Source: Proteobacteria bacterium DTSAM18 | GTDB lineage: Bacteria > Myxococcota_A > UBA796 > GCA-2862545 | Assembly: GCA_028767165.1 (NCBI GenBank) | Contig: JARACJ010000017.1 | Location: forward strand, 1 to 55,874 | Direction of reading: 5' to 3' | DNA length: 55,874 nt | The notes under the pieces: generated by a model | What the model saw: only the letters and a program-made list of their open reading frames with translations | Database searches by the model: none | What the model was told of the DNA's origin: nothing | Program-made: the position numbers and the translations under genes | In this document: one piece after another, positions 46,339-55,226 of the stretch | How the letters are laid out: each line of letters begins with the position of its first letter | Position numbering within the stretch: position 1 is the first letter of the stretch

Positions 46339-47334
46339 ATGAACAACCCAACCGAGCCGCGCTTCTCCCAGTCCCGCATCCGCTCCGCGGTCGGCCTCTC
46401 CGCTGGTATCGCGGTTCTCGGCTATCTTGCCTACGCACTGTGGCACGGCATGGCCGACACCGCCGCGGTGTTCCGCACGTTCCACTGGGGCTGGTACGTC
46501 GTGGTCCTGCTGCTCACGCTGGTGAACTACGGCCTTCGCTACGTGAAGTGGGACTACCTGCTCAAGCGGCTCGACATCCACGTGCCCTCCCGCCAGAACA
46601 TGCTCATCTTCCTGTGCGGCCTGGGTCTCGTGGTCACCCCCGGCAAGGCCGGAGAGCTGATCAAGCCCTACCTGGCCAAGGAGGCCACCGGCACGCCCAT
46701 GATGCGCGCCGTGCCCGCCCTCGTGGCCGAGCGCCTCACCGACGGCTTCGCGGTGGTCATGCTGGCCGCCGTGGGCGTCTCCCTGTACCGCCCCGACCAG
46801 ACCTGGCTCATCCTCGGCACCCTCGCCGTGGGCTTCGTCGGGTGGGCCGTGGTGTCCGTGCAGTCCATCTCCCGTCCGCTGCTGGCGCTGTGCCACCACA
46901 TCCCGGTCATCAAGCGCATCGCCCCCAAGCTCGACGAGGCCTACGACGCCCTGCACACCTGCCTGAGTCCCGGCCCCTTCGCCTGGACCCTCGTCATCTC
47001 GCTGGTGGCGTGGTGGGCGGAGTGCCTGGGCTACTGGCTCGTGTTCGTGGGCATGGACCAGGCCGGCGTCGGCCTCGGCCCCACCACCTTCCTGTACGCC
47101 TTCGCCACCGTCTTCGGCGCCCCGAGCCCCGGCGGCATGGGCATGGCCGACGTGGCCCTCGTGGAGGGCGCGACCCTGATGATGCCCGGCGTCACCGAGG
47201 CCCAGGCCCTCGCCGCCGCGCTGCTGGTGCGTGTGGCCACCCTGTGGTTCGGCGTCATCCTCGGCGCCTTCGCCCTCATGACCATCGGCCGCTGGTCCCA
47301 ACAGCACCAGCAGCAGGCCCAGCAGGTCCCATGA
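46339..47334 (+). CDS. Lysylphosphatidylglycerol-synthase-type membrane protein
   Basis: This 331-aa multi-pass protein belongs to the LPG_synthase_TM (AglD/YbhN-like) superfamily. It has about eight helices, with the family segment LVVTPGKAGELIKPYLAKEA and a second PSPGGMGMADVALVEGATLM. It lacks the catalytic lysyl-transferase domain of MprF, so a lipid-translocating or lipid-binding role is likelier than lysyl transfer. ATG 46339 has AGAAGG upstream. Its stop overlaps the nitrilase gene (ATGA). Confidence 0.85.
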   Translation: MNNPTEPRFSQSRIRSAVGLSAGIAVLGYLAYALWHGMADTAAVFRTFHWGWYVVVLLLTLVNYGLRYVKWDYLLKRLDIHVPSRQNMLIFLCGLGLVVTPGKAGELIKPYLAKEATGTPMMRAVPALVAERLTDGFAVVMLAAVGVSLYRPDQTWLILGTLAVGFVGWAVVSVQSISRPLLALCHHIPVIKRIAPKLDEAYDALHTCLSPGPFAWTLVISLVAWWAECLGYWLVFVGMDQAGVGLGPTTFLYAFATVFGAPSPGGMGMADVALVEGATLMMPGVTEAQALAAALLVRVATLWFGVILGAFALMTIGRWSQQHQQQAQQVP

Positions 47335-48188
47335 CCACCCTCGTCGCCCTGATCCAGCTCTCCTGCGGTCGTGACGAGACCGCCAACCTCGCGCAGGCGG
47401 AGGCGTTCATCCGCCAGGCCGCCGCCCGGGGCGCCGGCTTCGTGGTCACGCCGGAGAACACGAGCTTCCTCGGGCCCCATGCCCTCAAAATCCCCACCGC
47501 CCAGGATCTGCAGGGCCCCACCTGTCGCCTCATGGGCGCCCTGGCGGCCGAGCTCGGCATCTGGCTGCTGATGGGCAGCTTCCACGAGCGCTGCCCAGAC
47601 CCCACGCGGACCTACAACACGAGCGTGCTCTTCGCCCCCGATGGTCACATCCATGCGGTCTATCGCAAGCTGCACCTGTTCGACGTGGACCTCCCCGACG
47701 GTCCCTCCTTCCTGGAGTCGAACACCGTGCTGGCCGGCAGCGAAGCCGTCGTGACCGACACCCCCATGGGGCGCCTCGGCCTGTCCATCTGCTACGATCT
47801 GCGGTTCCCCACCCACTACCAGCACCTCGTGCAGCAGGGCGCGGAGATCCTCACCGTGCCTTCGGCCTTCACCCGGCCCACGGGCAGGGCCCACTGGGAG
47901 CTGCTGCTTAGGGCTCGCGCCGTGGAGACCCAGTCGTGGGTGCTGGCGCCCAACCAGTGTGGTGAGCACGACGACGAGGGGCTGCGCGCCTCCTGGGGCC
48001 ACTCCATGATCGTCGACCCCTGGGGCCGCGTGGTCGCCGAAGCGGGCGAGGAGCCGGGCTGGATCATGGCGCCGGTCGATCCCGGTCTCGTGCACACCAC
48101 CCGCCGGAACATGCCGGTGGCCAGCCACCAGCGCTACGCACCGGCGGGAGATCCCCTGCCCGCCACTCAGCCCATCGTGAGCGAGTAG
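47331..48188 (+). CDS. Carbon-nitrogen hydrolase (Nit1-type amidase)
   Basis: This is a 285-aa cytoplasmic hydrolase. The catalytic triad of the nitrilase superfamily is present: Glu in VTPENTSFL, Lys in YRKLHLFDVD and Cys in SICYDLRFP. YRKLHLFDVD and CYDLRFP are typical of the Nit1/NIT2 branch, which includes deaminated-glutathione amidase and omega-amidase, so a repair function is likely. It is translationally coupled to the upstream membrane protein gene. Its last 22 bp overlap the convergent antiporter gene. Confidence 0.9.
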   Translation: MTTLVALIQLSCGRDETANLAQAEAFIRQAAARGAGFVVTPENTSFLGPHALKIPTAQDLQGPTCRLMGALAAELGIWLLMGSFHERCPDPTRTYNTSVLFAPDGHIHAVYRKLHLFDVDLPDGPSFLESNTVLAGSEAVVTDTPMGRLGLSICYDLRFPTHYQHLVQQGAEILTVPSAFTRPTGRAHWELLLRARAVETQSWVLAPNQCGEHDDEGLRASWGHSMIVDPWGRVVAEAGEEPGWIMAPVDPGLVHTTRRNMPVASHQRYAPAGDPLPATQPIVSE

Positions 48189-49108
48189 ACGTAGCCCACG
48201 TAGCCCAGCAGCATCACGGCGCCGGCCCAGCGGGGCATCACCTTCATGCCGAGCAGGATGGGCACGAGCAGGATGGTGGCGCCGAGGGCCACCAGCAGAT
48301 CCATCCAGGCACCCTCGCCGAGGGGCACGGGCATCACGATGGCCGTGACACCGAGGACCAGTGCCACGTTGAGGATGTTGCTGCCCAGGGAGTTGCCGAC
48401 CGCCATGTCGGACTGGCCCTTGAGGGACGAGACCACGCCCGTGGCCACCTCGGGCGCCGACGTGCCGAGGGCGACCACCGTCAGGCCGATGATGCGCTCG
48501 GACATGCCCAGGAGCTTCGCGAGCTCGATGGAGCCCCGCACGAAGAACTGGCCTCCGACGATCATCACCGCCACACCCGCGCCGATGAGCAGCAGGTTGG
48601 TGAGGTAGGTGCCGCCGGCCTCCACGGACTCGTCGTCGTCGAGCTGCACGCGACCCTTCCGCGCGGCGATCACGAGCATGATGTTGTAGATGGCGCCCAT
48701 CACGAGCAGCGCCACGCCATCCCAGCGGCCGAGCTCCCCATCGCCCAGGAGCACGAGCACCACGATCTGCAGACCCACGGCGGTGGGCACCTCCCGGGCC
48801 AGCAGCTCGGGATGCAGCACGATGGGCCGCACCATGGCCGCCACACCGAGCACCAGCAGGATGTTGGCGATGTTGGAGCCGGTGACATTCGCCAGGGCCA
48901 TCTCGGTGCTGCCCTGGGTGGCGGAGAACACGCTGACGAGCAGCTCGGGCATGCTCGTGCCCAGCGCCACGATGGTGAGTGCCACGATGAGCACGGGCAC
49001 GTTGAGTGCCAGGGCCAGCCGGGAGCCACCCCGCACGAGGAGGTCGGCCCCCACCACGAGCACGGTGAGACCTCCGAGGACCATCGCCAACGTCACCAAG
49101 CCACTCAA
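48167..49108 (-). CDS. Calcium/sodium antiporter (CaCA family, YrbG-like)
   Basis: This 313-aa membrane exchanger has the two alpha-repeats of the family: ALGTSMPELLVSVFSATQGS with GSNIANILLVLG, and ALGTSAPEVATGVVSSLKGQ with GSNILNVALVLG, in inverted topology. About ten helices are present. TTG 49108 with GGGGGT upstream gives a normal-length protein; GTG 49156 is an alternative. It probably exchanges cytoplasmic Ca2+ for Na+; the ion is inferred. Confidence 0.9.
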   Translation of the reverse strand: MSGLVTLAMVLGGLTVLVVGADLLVRGGSRLALALNVPVLIVALTIVALGTSMPELLVSVFSATQGSTEMALANVTGSNIANILLVLGVAAMVRPIVLHPELLAREVPTAVGLQIVVLVLLGDGELGRWDGVALLVMGAIYNIMLVIAARKGRVQLDDDESVEAGGTYLTNLLLIGAGVAVMIVGGQFFVRGSIELAKLLGMSERIIGLTVVALGTSAPEVATGVVSSLKGQSDMAVGNSLGSNILNVALVLGVTAIVMPVPLGEGAWMDLLVALGATILLVPILLGMKVMPRWAGAVMLLGYVGYVYSLTMG

Positions 49109-49187
49109 GAGACCCCCAGGGGACGACGGTTCCGGCAGGGACGTCGACCGGACCACCTGTACCCGTACGGCACCGACCCTTCAAGGT

Positions 49188-50876
49188 TCAGGTCGGCCAG
49201 GGCTGCTCGCGCCAGCGCCGCGACAACGCCACCTCGTCCCTGTATTCCTCGGCGGATCGGGCCCGCCGCTCCTCGCTCCAGCCCTGCAGCTCGCCGAGGA
49301 TCTCCGCCACCCGATCGACACAGGGAAGCCCCTGATCGACGTGGCGGTAGTGGATCTGGGTGCGCCGCACCAGGATGTCGGCCACCTCGCTCGCCAGCTC
49401 GTGGGCGTGGCCGAAGTACACCTGCGCCTCGATCTCCGGACGATCCTCCAGCAGTCGCGTGGCCCAGCTGGGGTTGCGCGCGACCTCTCCGGCCAGGGCG
49501 AGCGCCCGCGTGCCGTAGCTGTAGATGAGCATCCTCGCCGTGTCGTCCTCGATGAGCCCCTCGGACATCCTCACCACCTGCTGGGCCAGGGACTCCTCGG
49601 ACCGGGCATCCGGCGGCCACCCCACGGCACCGGGCAGCGGCTCCACATCGGTGTGGGCAGGACGCATCCGGCCGGTGTGCACCCCGGTGAGCTTGAGGTA
49701 CTCGTCGACCCGCTCGACCACCTCGGCCGCCATCTTGCGGAAGGTGGTGAGCTTGCCTCCGGCGATGGTGATGAGGCCGTCGCGCCCCACGAGGATCTGG
49801 TGCTCCCGGGACACGGCCGACTCGTCGACATCCGCGCCGCCCTCGAGGGGCCGGATGAGGGGACGCAGCCCGGCCCAGGTGCTGATGACGTCGCCGGCCT
49901 CGAGCCGGGCCTCGGGGAAGTACACGTTGGTGACGTCGACCAGGTACTTCACGTCGGCGGCCGTGGCGCAGATCCGCGCCGGGTCCTCCGGATCGTCGGT
50001 GTCGGTGGTGCCGATGTAGCAGTGCTCCCCCCAGGGCAGGATGAAGAGCACCCGACCGTCGTCGGGATGGAAGCAGACCACCGCATGCTCGAGCCCGACC
50101 CGATCCCGTCGCACCACGATGTGCACGCCCTTGGTGGGCCGCAGCAGCTCCTGGCCAGGGCCGGCCTTGGACATCTTCAGGGTGTCGTCGGTCCAGGGAC
50201 CCGTGGCGTTGACGACGGCGTGGGCACGGATGGTCTTCTCCTCGCCGGACAGGGTGTCGACCACGCGCACCTCGTCGATGCGGCCGTCGGCGCCGGTGAT
50301 GAGCTCGGCGACCCGGGCCCTGCTGACGATGTGGGCCCCGCTGCGGGCGGCGTCCATGGCCGCCTCGAGGGTGAGCCGGGCGTCGTCGGTGGCGCAGTCG
50401 TAGTACAGCGGCGCGCCCTTCAGCCCCTTCTGGCTGAGTCCGGGCTCCACCTGCGCGAGCTCCTTGCGGCTGTAGCGCTTGTGCATCTTCGGACTGCGAA
50501 ACAGCGACAGGCCGTCGTACAGCCACATGCCGGCCTCGATCATCCACAGCGGCTGCCGGGAGCCCTCGAACACCGGAAACAGGAACCCCAGGGGACGCAC
50601 GAGGTGCGGCGCGATCTCCAGGAGCACCCGCCGCTCGCTGACCGACTCGAAGACGAGCGAGAACTCATACTGCTCGAGGTAGCGCAGTCCGCCGTGCACC
50701 AGCTTGGAGCTGCGGGAGCTGGTGCCGAAGGCGAGATCGTTCATCTCGAACAGGGCCACCGTGAGTCCTCGACGGGCTGCATCCCGGGCCACACCGGCGC
50801 CCGTGATGCCACCGCCGATCACCACGAGGTCGACCTGCTCGGGCAGGCCCTCCCACATCTGCTGCCTGGTCATCAT
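49188..50876 (-). CDS. glpD: Glycerol-3-phosphate dehydrogenase (FAD-dependent, aerobic type)
   Basis: This 562-aa membrane-associated flavoenzyme oxidises glycerol 3-phosphate to dihydroxyacetone phosphate and feeds electrons to quinone. The FAD-binding motif is VVIGGGITGAGVARDAARRG, followed by SSRSSKLVHGGLRYLE and GGKLTTFRKMAAEV. The C-terminal DAO_C domain is present (SYGTRALALAGEVARNP). ATG 50876 has GGGAG upstream. GlpF, GlpK and GlpR are not in the window. An enoyl-CoA hydratase-like gene lies 28 bp upstream on the same strand. Confidence 0.94.
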   Translation of the reverse strand: MMTRQQMWEGLPEQVDLVVIGGGITGAGVARDAARRGLTVALFEMNDLAFGTSSRSSKLVHGGLRYLEQYEFSLVFESVSERRVLLEIAPHLVRPLGFLFPVFEGSRQPLWMIEAGMWLYDGLSLFRSPKMHKRYSRKELAQVEPGLSQKGLKGAPLYYDCATDDARLTLEAAMDAARSGAHIVSRARVAELITGADGRIDEVRVVDTLSGEEKTIRAHAVVNATGPWTDDTLKMSKAGPGQELLRPTKGVHIVVRRDRVGLEHAVVCFHPDDGRVLFILPWGEHCYIGTTDTDDPEDPARICATAADVKYLVDVTNVYFPEARLEAGDVISTWAGLRPLIRPLEGGADVDESAVSREHQILVGRDGLITIAGGKLTTFRKMAAEVVERVDEYLKLTGVHTGRMRPAHTDVEPLPGAVGWPPDARSEESLAQQVVRMSEGLIEDDTARMLIYSYGTRALALAGEVARNPSWATRLLEDRPEIEAQVYFGHAHELASEVADILVRRTQIHYRHVDQGLPCVDRVAEILGELQGWSEERRARSAEEYRDEVALSRRWREQPWPT

Positions 50877-50904
50877 GCTGCTGTTCTCCCCCGAAAACGT
50901 GCGT

Positions 50905-51729
50905 TCAGTCCTCGCCGGCGAGGCGGGACGGCCACTGGAGCGGCGCGCCCTCCCGGATGGCGCGGAAGTTGTTGCGCCCGAAGGCGGCGTTGCCGCTGCG
51001 GACGCAGCGCTCGTAGGCGGTTCGCTCGGCCTGCAGGCGAGCGTCCGCCTCGTCGAGCACGGCGGCCTTGAAGGCCGCGTTGGCCAGCGGTGAGCGGGAC
51101 AGGGCGCCGGACACCAGGCCCTCGACGTGGATGGCCAGCTCGTCCTCGCTGGCGACGTAGGCATCGAGCAGACCGATGCGCAGCGCCTCCTCGTGTCCCA
51201 CCTGCTGGCCGGTCATGCCGAGGCGCAGCGCCTGGGACGTGCCCACGCGGGCGGCCAGCAGGGCGGTACCGCCTGCCCCGGGGACGATGCCCAGGCCGGT
51301 CTCGGGCACGCCGAGCCGCACGGGCCCCTGTCCGACGACGAGGTCGCAGCAGAGCAGGTACTCCAGACCCCACCCGAGGGCGACGCCCTGGACGAGGCCC
51401 ACGTGCAGCACGGGCAGCCTGCGCACCCGCTGCAGGACGCTGCGCTGCCAGTCGACGTGGGCGAGCACCCGATCGTCGTCCCAGCCGAGCCTCTCGGTGA
51501 CGTTGGCCCCCGCCACGAAGATGGGCGTGCCGCGGGAGGTCTTCTTGGTGCTGCGGGTGACCATCACCTGGACCCGCTCGTCACCCTCCACGACGTCGCA
51601 CACCGCCTCGAGCTCCCGGAGCTGTTCCGAGCCCATCTCGTTGGCCTTGCCGTGATCGAAGGTGAGGTGCAGCACCCGGCCTTCGTGGGTGAGCTCGACA
51701 TGCAGGGACGTGGTCTGGGGGGTGGCCAT
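50905..51729 (-). CDS. Enoyl-CoA hydratase/isomerase family protein
   Basis: This 274-aa crotonase-fold protein has the CoA-binding and oxyanion-hole segments (TPIFVAGANVTE, VQGVALGWGLEYLLCCDLVV). It has two acidic residues at the positions of the hydratase pair: Glu in GWGLEYLL and Glu in GVPETGLGIVPGAGGT. It therefore could hydrate enoyl-CoA, though the crotonase family has many reactions. ATG 51729 has GGAGG upstream. It is in line with glpD. Confidence 0.88.
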   Translation of the reverse strand: MATPQTTSLHVELTHEGRVLHLTFDHGKANEMGSEQLRELEAVCDVVEGDERVQVMVTRSTKKTSRGTPIFVAGANVTERLGWDDDRVLAHVDWQRSVLQRVRRLPVLHVGLVQGVALGWGLEYLLCCDLVVGQGPVRLGVPETGLGIVPGAGGTALLAARVGTSQALRLGMTGQQVGHEEALRIGLLDAYVASEDELAIHVEGLVSGALSRSPLANAAFKAAVLDEADARLQAERTAYERCVRSGNAAFGRNNFRAIREGAPLQWPSRLAGED

Positions 51730-51860
51730 GGTTCCTCCGGCGACAGCATACAGATGGGGGATGGACGTCCGGTACCCGTGAGCCGGACGAGACTGGTGCA
51801 CACCCGTCTAAGACCGTCCCCCAGCGCCGTCATGCGCTCCGTGGTGCCTGGACGGGGGCC

Positions 51861-53327
51861 CTACAGCTTCCAGGTCAGGCCCACGCCGCCCAGCACCCGG
51901 ACCATGGGGTGGAGCAACGGGTCGATCGTCCAGGTGGAGGCGGGACTGTACGCCCCGGTGACGAACAGCCGCATCCCGAGGCGATCCGAGAGCCGCACGC
52001 CGAGGTGGGCCCGCAGCCCCACACCGACCCAGGCGGGCGCGTGCCAGGCGCCCTCGACCAGCAGATCGAGCTGCGCGGCCCGGGAGGTGAACACGCGCCC
52101 TCCCACCCCCAGCCAAGGACGCGGATAGGCCTGCATCCGCAGGTTGTCGGTGAGGTCGGCGTTGGCCACCTCGATGCCTTCCGTGGGGGTGATGGGGACC
52201 TCCAGGCCTCCCGCCACCGCCCACCGACGCACGAGGACGGTGACGTCGAGTCCCACGGAGGTGGTCAGCGCCTGCTTGGGACGCCCCGGCGCGGCATCGA
52301 CGTACAGATCCGACGAGGTGATGCCCGAGGAGGCCCCCACCGACATCCAGGTGGACACGGGCACCCTCGCCCGACCGTCCCGGCGCCCCTCGCCCGTCTG
52401 CACCGGCATGATGCGCACCCCGGTGGCCGACCCGGTGGCGAGCACCACGGGATCGCCGGAAGCCTCGGACCACCGCTCCACGGCGCGCCCGAGCTCGCCC
52501 TGCAGCCGGACCGGGCGGCCATGGCGTCCGGAGGCCGCCACCCGGGCCAGCTCCGCGTCGTGGGCCGCCGGCCACGGATCGAGCGCCTGGCCGGGCGCGA
52601 GCTCCACCCTGCGGAACGCGACGACCTCATCGCCCTGCTGGACGTGCAGTCGGTGGACGCCGGGTGCGAGGGGGACCGAGGGGTCGTGGGGACGGCCGTC
52701 GACACGGACCTCGGCGAAGGAACCGCTCAGTCGCACGTGGGCCACGGGCAGCGCCGCCAGGACGGGTCCCCACGTGTTCCAGTCGTGCCAGGCGGTGCCA
52801 TCCGGCAGGTCGCCTGCCTGGACGTCCCGCTCCTGGAACAGCGCGGCGCCATCGACGAACCCCGTGGCATGGAGCTGACCGGCCAGGGGACGCACGAGAC
52901 CCTGCAGCTTGTCGTCCTGAAGGTGTCCGGGGGCGACGGCACGCACCGTGGCGGCGCCCTGCCACATCAGCAGCCGGCGCAGGGCCGCCGCTTCCTCCTC
53001 GGACGCCAGCCAGTCCACACCGTCGGCGACGGCCGCGAGGTCGCGGGCGATGGACAGCTCCACGTCGAAGTCGTTCCAGCGCGCACGGGCCGACTCGAGG
53101 GCGGACTCCACCTGGACGGTCACCGAGGACTGCTCCGGGGCGGGCGCGCCCATCAGGGCCACCGGATCGAGGACCTCGTGGGGTCCGAGCTGCTGCTCGA
53201 GGCGGGCCTGCTGATCGGCCGTGGGCGCCACTTCGCCCACCCAGAGCACCTGAGGCCCCGCAAGGGCCTGCGTGGAAAGCCCCCACGCGAGCGCACACCC
53301 CACGACGCACCGGCCGGACTGCCCCAT
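51861..53327 (-). CDS. Exported protein, probably outer-membrane associated
   Basis: This 488-aa protein has a signal peptide (VVGCALAWGLSTQALA). The N-terminal part is helical and charged, with repeated Glu/Ala/Arg. The middle carries a PEGA-like beta domain (FAEVRVDGRPHDPSVPLAPG, VHRLHVQQGDEVVAFRRVEL). The last 180 or so residues look like amphipathic strands of an outer-membrane barrel (STWMSVGASSGI, LRAHLGVRLSDRLGMRLFVT) ending in TWKL. No family is assigned. ATG 53327 has a purine-rich site upstream. Confidence 0.75.
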   Translation of the reverse strand: MGQSGRCVVGCALAWGLSTQALAGPQVLWVGEVAPTADQQARLEQQLGPHEVLDPVALMGAPAPEQSSVTVQVESALESARARWNDFDVELSIARDLAAVADGVDWLASEEEAAALRRLLMWQGAATVRAVAPGHLQDDKLQGLVRPLAGQLHATGFVDGAALFQERDVQAGDLPDGTAWHDWNTWGPVLAALPVAHVRLSGSFAEVRVDGRPHDPSVPLAPGVHRLHVQQGDEVVAFRRVELAPGQALDPWPAAHDAELARVAASGRHGRPVRLQGELGRAVERWSEASGDPVVLATGSATGVRIMPVQTGEGRRDGRARVPVSTWMSVGASSGITSSDLYVDAAPGRPKQALTTSVGLDVTVLVRRWAVAGGLEVPITPTEGIEVANADLTDNLRMQAYPRPWLGVGGRVFTSRAAQLDLLVEGAWHAPAWVGVGLRAHLGVRLSDRLGMRLFVTGAYSPASTWTIDPLLHPMVRVLGGVGLTWKL

Positions 53328-53424
53328 CGCCCCTCCCCCGTGCGCGACCGACGGATGCCGGCCACACGTCGAAGACGTACCGCAGGCGACCGCTCGTGGT
53401 CCAGGGAACAGGGAACGCCGGGAT

Positions 53425-53919
53425 TCAGCTCCGGCGGCGCAGGCCCACGAGGGGGAGGCCGAGGAGCAGCCATCCACCGAGCGCCGCACCGCTCACGGAG
53501 CTGCAGGTGCAGCCGCCATCGCCGGCGCACTCGCTGGCGAGGCAGGTGCCGTCGCCGGTGTCGAACATGGCGGCGGTGTCGCCCCAGCCATCGGCGGAGT
53601 CCCAGCCGGAGTCGGGCTGCCAGCCGCTGTCGGGCATCCAGCCGCTGTCGGGGCGCCAGGGAGCGCTCGTGTCTTCGGAATCGCCGACCGGCTCATCGGT
53701 GGCGTCCCCGATGTCGGGCTCGCCGGCCGTGTCGACGGCGGCCGAGGTGTCGGCCCCGGTATCGACCACGACGGCGCCGGTGTCCGCGGGTGCGGCGGTG
53801 TCGGCACCCGTGTCTCCGAGGAGGAACGACGTCGGCTCAGCGTGGACCACGACCGGCGCGATCGCCATGCACAGCGCCACGACCATCATCCCTGCCCAAC
53901 CAGACTTCGTACCGAACAT
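53425..53919 (-). CDS. Secreted Asp/Thr/Gly-repeat protein with MYXO-CTERM-like tail
   Basis: This 164-aa protein has an N-terminal signal peptide (MMVVALCMAIAPVVVHA). The middle is acidic, with DTG/DTA repeats (TGADTAAPADTG) and four near-repeats of DSGW (PDSGWMPDSGWQPDSGWDS). The end has Cys-rich GGCTCSS, a hydrophobic helix (GAALGGWLLLGLPLVGL) and a final RRRS. This tripartite tail is the pattern of MYXO-CTERM sorting signals in myxobacteria. ATG 53919 has AGAGGA upstream. Surface anchoring is inferred. No enzymatic domain is seen. Confidence 0.8.
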   Translation of the reverse strand: MFGTKSGWAGMMVVALCMAIAPVVVHAEPTSFLLGDTGADTAAPADTGAVVVDTGADTSAAVDTAGEPDIGDATDEPVGDSEDTSAPWRPDSGWMPDSGWQPDSGWDSADGWGDTAAMFDTGDGTCLASECAGDGGCTCSSVSGAALGGWLLLGLPLVGLRRRS

Positions 53920-53971
53920 CGACTACCATCCTCTCTGGCGGGCTCGTCAGGACCTCGACGAAACCCATTGC

Positions 53972-54000
53972 TTGATAGCTCGTCTGATAAGGATTAGGAA
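53972..54000 (+). promoter_or_regulatory. Putative promoter for the 54062 gene
   Basis: TTGATA at 53972-53977 (5/6 match to -35) is followed after 17 bp by TAGGAA at 53995-54000 (3/6 match to -10). It lies in an AT-rich patch of a divergent spacer. It would give a leader of about 55 bases. Prediction only. Confidence 0.35.
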
Positions 54001-54061
54001 CAGCGAGTTTCGGCCCGTCCCCGATCCAGACCTTGGCCGCAATCTACTTCGAGGAGCGTTC

Positions 54062-54832
54062 ATGTCCAAGCCTGCGACCATTTCGAGCCTGGTGCGCATC
54101 GCCGCCAAGTCCGAGCCCGAGTTCCAGGATGTCGTCGTCCAGGTCTTCAACGAGGAGCCTGTCGAGCGCATCGCCGAGTTCTTCGATCGCCTGAACATTC
54201 CCCGCTCCGTCGAAGGCGAGAACCTTCTCGACCCCCTGCTCGACCTGTCCGCAGCTGCCGGCTCCGTCACCAACCTCGATGACGAGAAGGTGATCCACGC
54301 CATGGTGCAGAAGTACAGCGAGCGCCACGAGAAGAAGCTCAAGTGGCACGCCCAGCGCCCCAGCATCGAGGGTGGCCGCAACGTGCTGCTCCTCATGCGC
54401 CACGGCATGGCCATGGTGGATGTCCGCCTGCACCGCCTTCGCAACCTGCTCGCCAAGCAGGACGAGTACTCTCCTGACGAGTGGTCCACCGCTCGCGACC
54501 TCATGAACGGCGCCTACCTGAGCTTCCGCAACATGCTGAACCAGCTCGGCGGCCAGTGGATCGACGCCATGTGCGCCGAGGTCGATCGCGAGGAGCTCGA
54601 GGAGCTGCTCGGCAACTTCTACGAGTTCATCGACGCCACCATCCGCAAGCTCGAGGCCCACCGCGCGGCCATCGAGGAGCGCCGCATGGAGCTCACCGTC
54701 GTTCCCCGCGACTTCGACCCCGTCAAGCCCCCGAACTACTTCGGCGGCGACATCATGGGCCGTGGTCCCTGGAAGCAGTTCTGGAACAACATCGAGGACC
54801 GCTCCCACCACTTCCGCCAGGCCCTCGCCTGA
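54062..54832 (+). CDS. Hypothetical helical protein
   Basis: This is a 256-aa soluble protein, mainly alpha-helical and charged, with no signal peptide. Features include VFNEEPVERIAEFFDRLNIP, VDVRLHRLRNLLAKQDEYSP, EELEELLGNFYEFIDATIRK and a C-terminal PPNYFGGDIMGRGPWKQFW. No family is recognised. ATG 54062 has GAGGAG upstream, a typical site. It has its own putative promoter and terminator, so it is probably monocistronic. Confidence 0.82.
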   Translation: MSKPATISSLVRIAAKSEPEFQDVVVQVFNEEPVERIAEFFDRLNIPRSVEGENLLDPLLDLSAAAGSVTNLDDEKVIHAMVQKYSERHEKKLKWHAQRPSIEGGRNVLLLMRHGMAMVDVRLHRLRNLLAKQDEYSPDEWSTARDLMNGAYLSFRNMLNQLGGQWIDAMCAEVDREELEELLGNFYEFIDATIRKLEAHRAAIEERRMELTVVPRDFDPVKPPNYFGGDIMGRGPWKQFWNNIEDRSHHFRQALA

Positions 54833-54856
54833 CGAAGCGGTCCCAAGGGAACGCCT

Positions 54857-54884
54857 GAAGCCCCGGCCGGTCGGTCGGGGCTTC
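54857..54884 (+). terminator. Terminator after the 54062 gene
   Basis: The stem GAAGCCCCG / CGGGGCTTC extends by further pairs around the loop and is followed by GTCGTTCTT, 24 bp after the stop. Confidence 0.75.
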
Positions 54885-55226
54885 GTCGTTCTTGGGGTGA
54901 GGTCGGGTGGTGCCTGTTGGGGTGTGGTCGGCTTGCGGGGATGGAGGGAGTGAAGGGGCAATTCCACCACGAAGACGTGAAGTGCACGAAGGAGCACGAA
55001 GGCCGGAGGGGGCTGTGACGGGGCGGAGGTGTGGTGGCGGGTTGGTGTTCACCACGGAGGCACGGGGATCACACGGAGGGCCACGGAGCAATTCATGGCC
55101 TCACGGGCGGAGCGTCGAGCCTGTGGCCCGCTCGTGGTGCGGGCCGACGCGCCCCCGATGCTTCCCAGCACTGCACGTGCGGAGCCAGCTTCGCTGACCC
55201 CTGGAGTGACCTGCCCGCCCACTGAA
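54885..55226. other. Gene-free stretch before the tandem repeats
   Basis: Between the terminator and the tandem repeats I see no gene with a ribosome site, family similarity or natural composition. The stretch contains the purine-rich short repeats at 54964-55089. The rest is GC-rich unique sequence. Confidence 0.5.
54964..55089 (+). repeat. Purine-rich short intergenic repeats (CACGAAG / CACGGAG type)
   Basis: Two blocks of imperfect short direct repeats lie here. 54964-55004 is built from ACGAAG-type units (CCACGAAGACGTGAAGTGC and following). 55048-55089 is built from ACGGAG-type units (TTCACCACGGAGGCACGG and following). Such heptamer-like runs occur in intergenic DNA of many GC-rich bacteria. 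No coding role is evident. Confidence 0.5.

Noticed and set aside
51730-51860. Terminator between the hydratase-like gene and the barrel-like gene
   Set aside because: The GC runs CCGTCCCCC and GGACGGGGG look paired but are not reverse complements in register.
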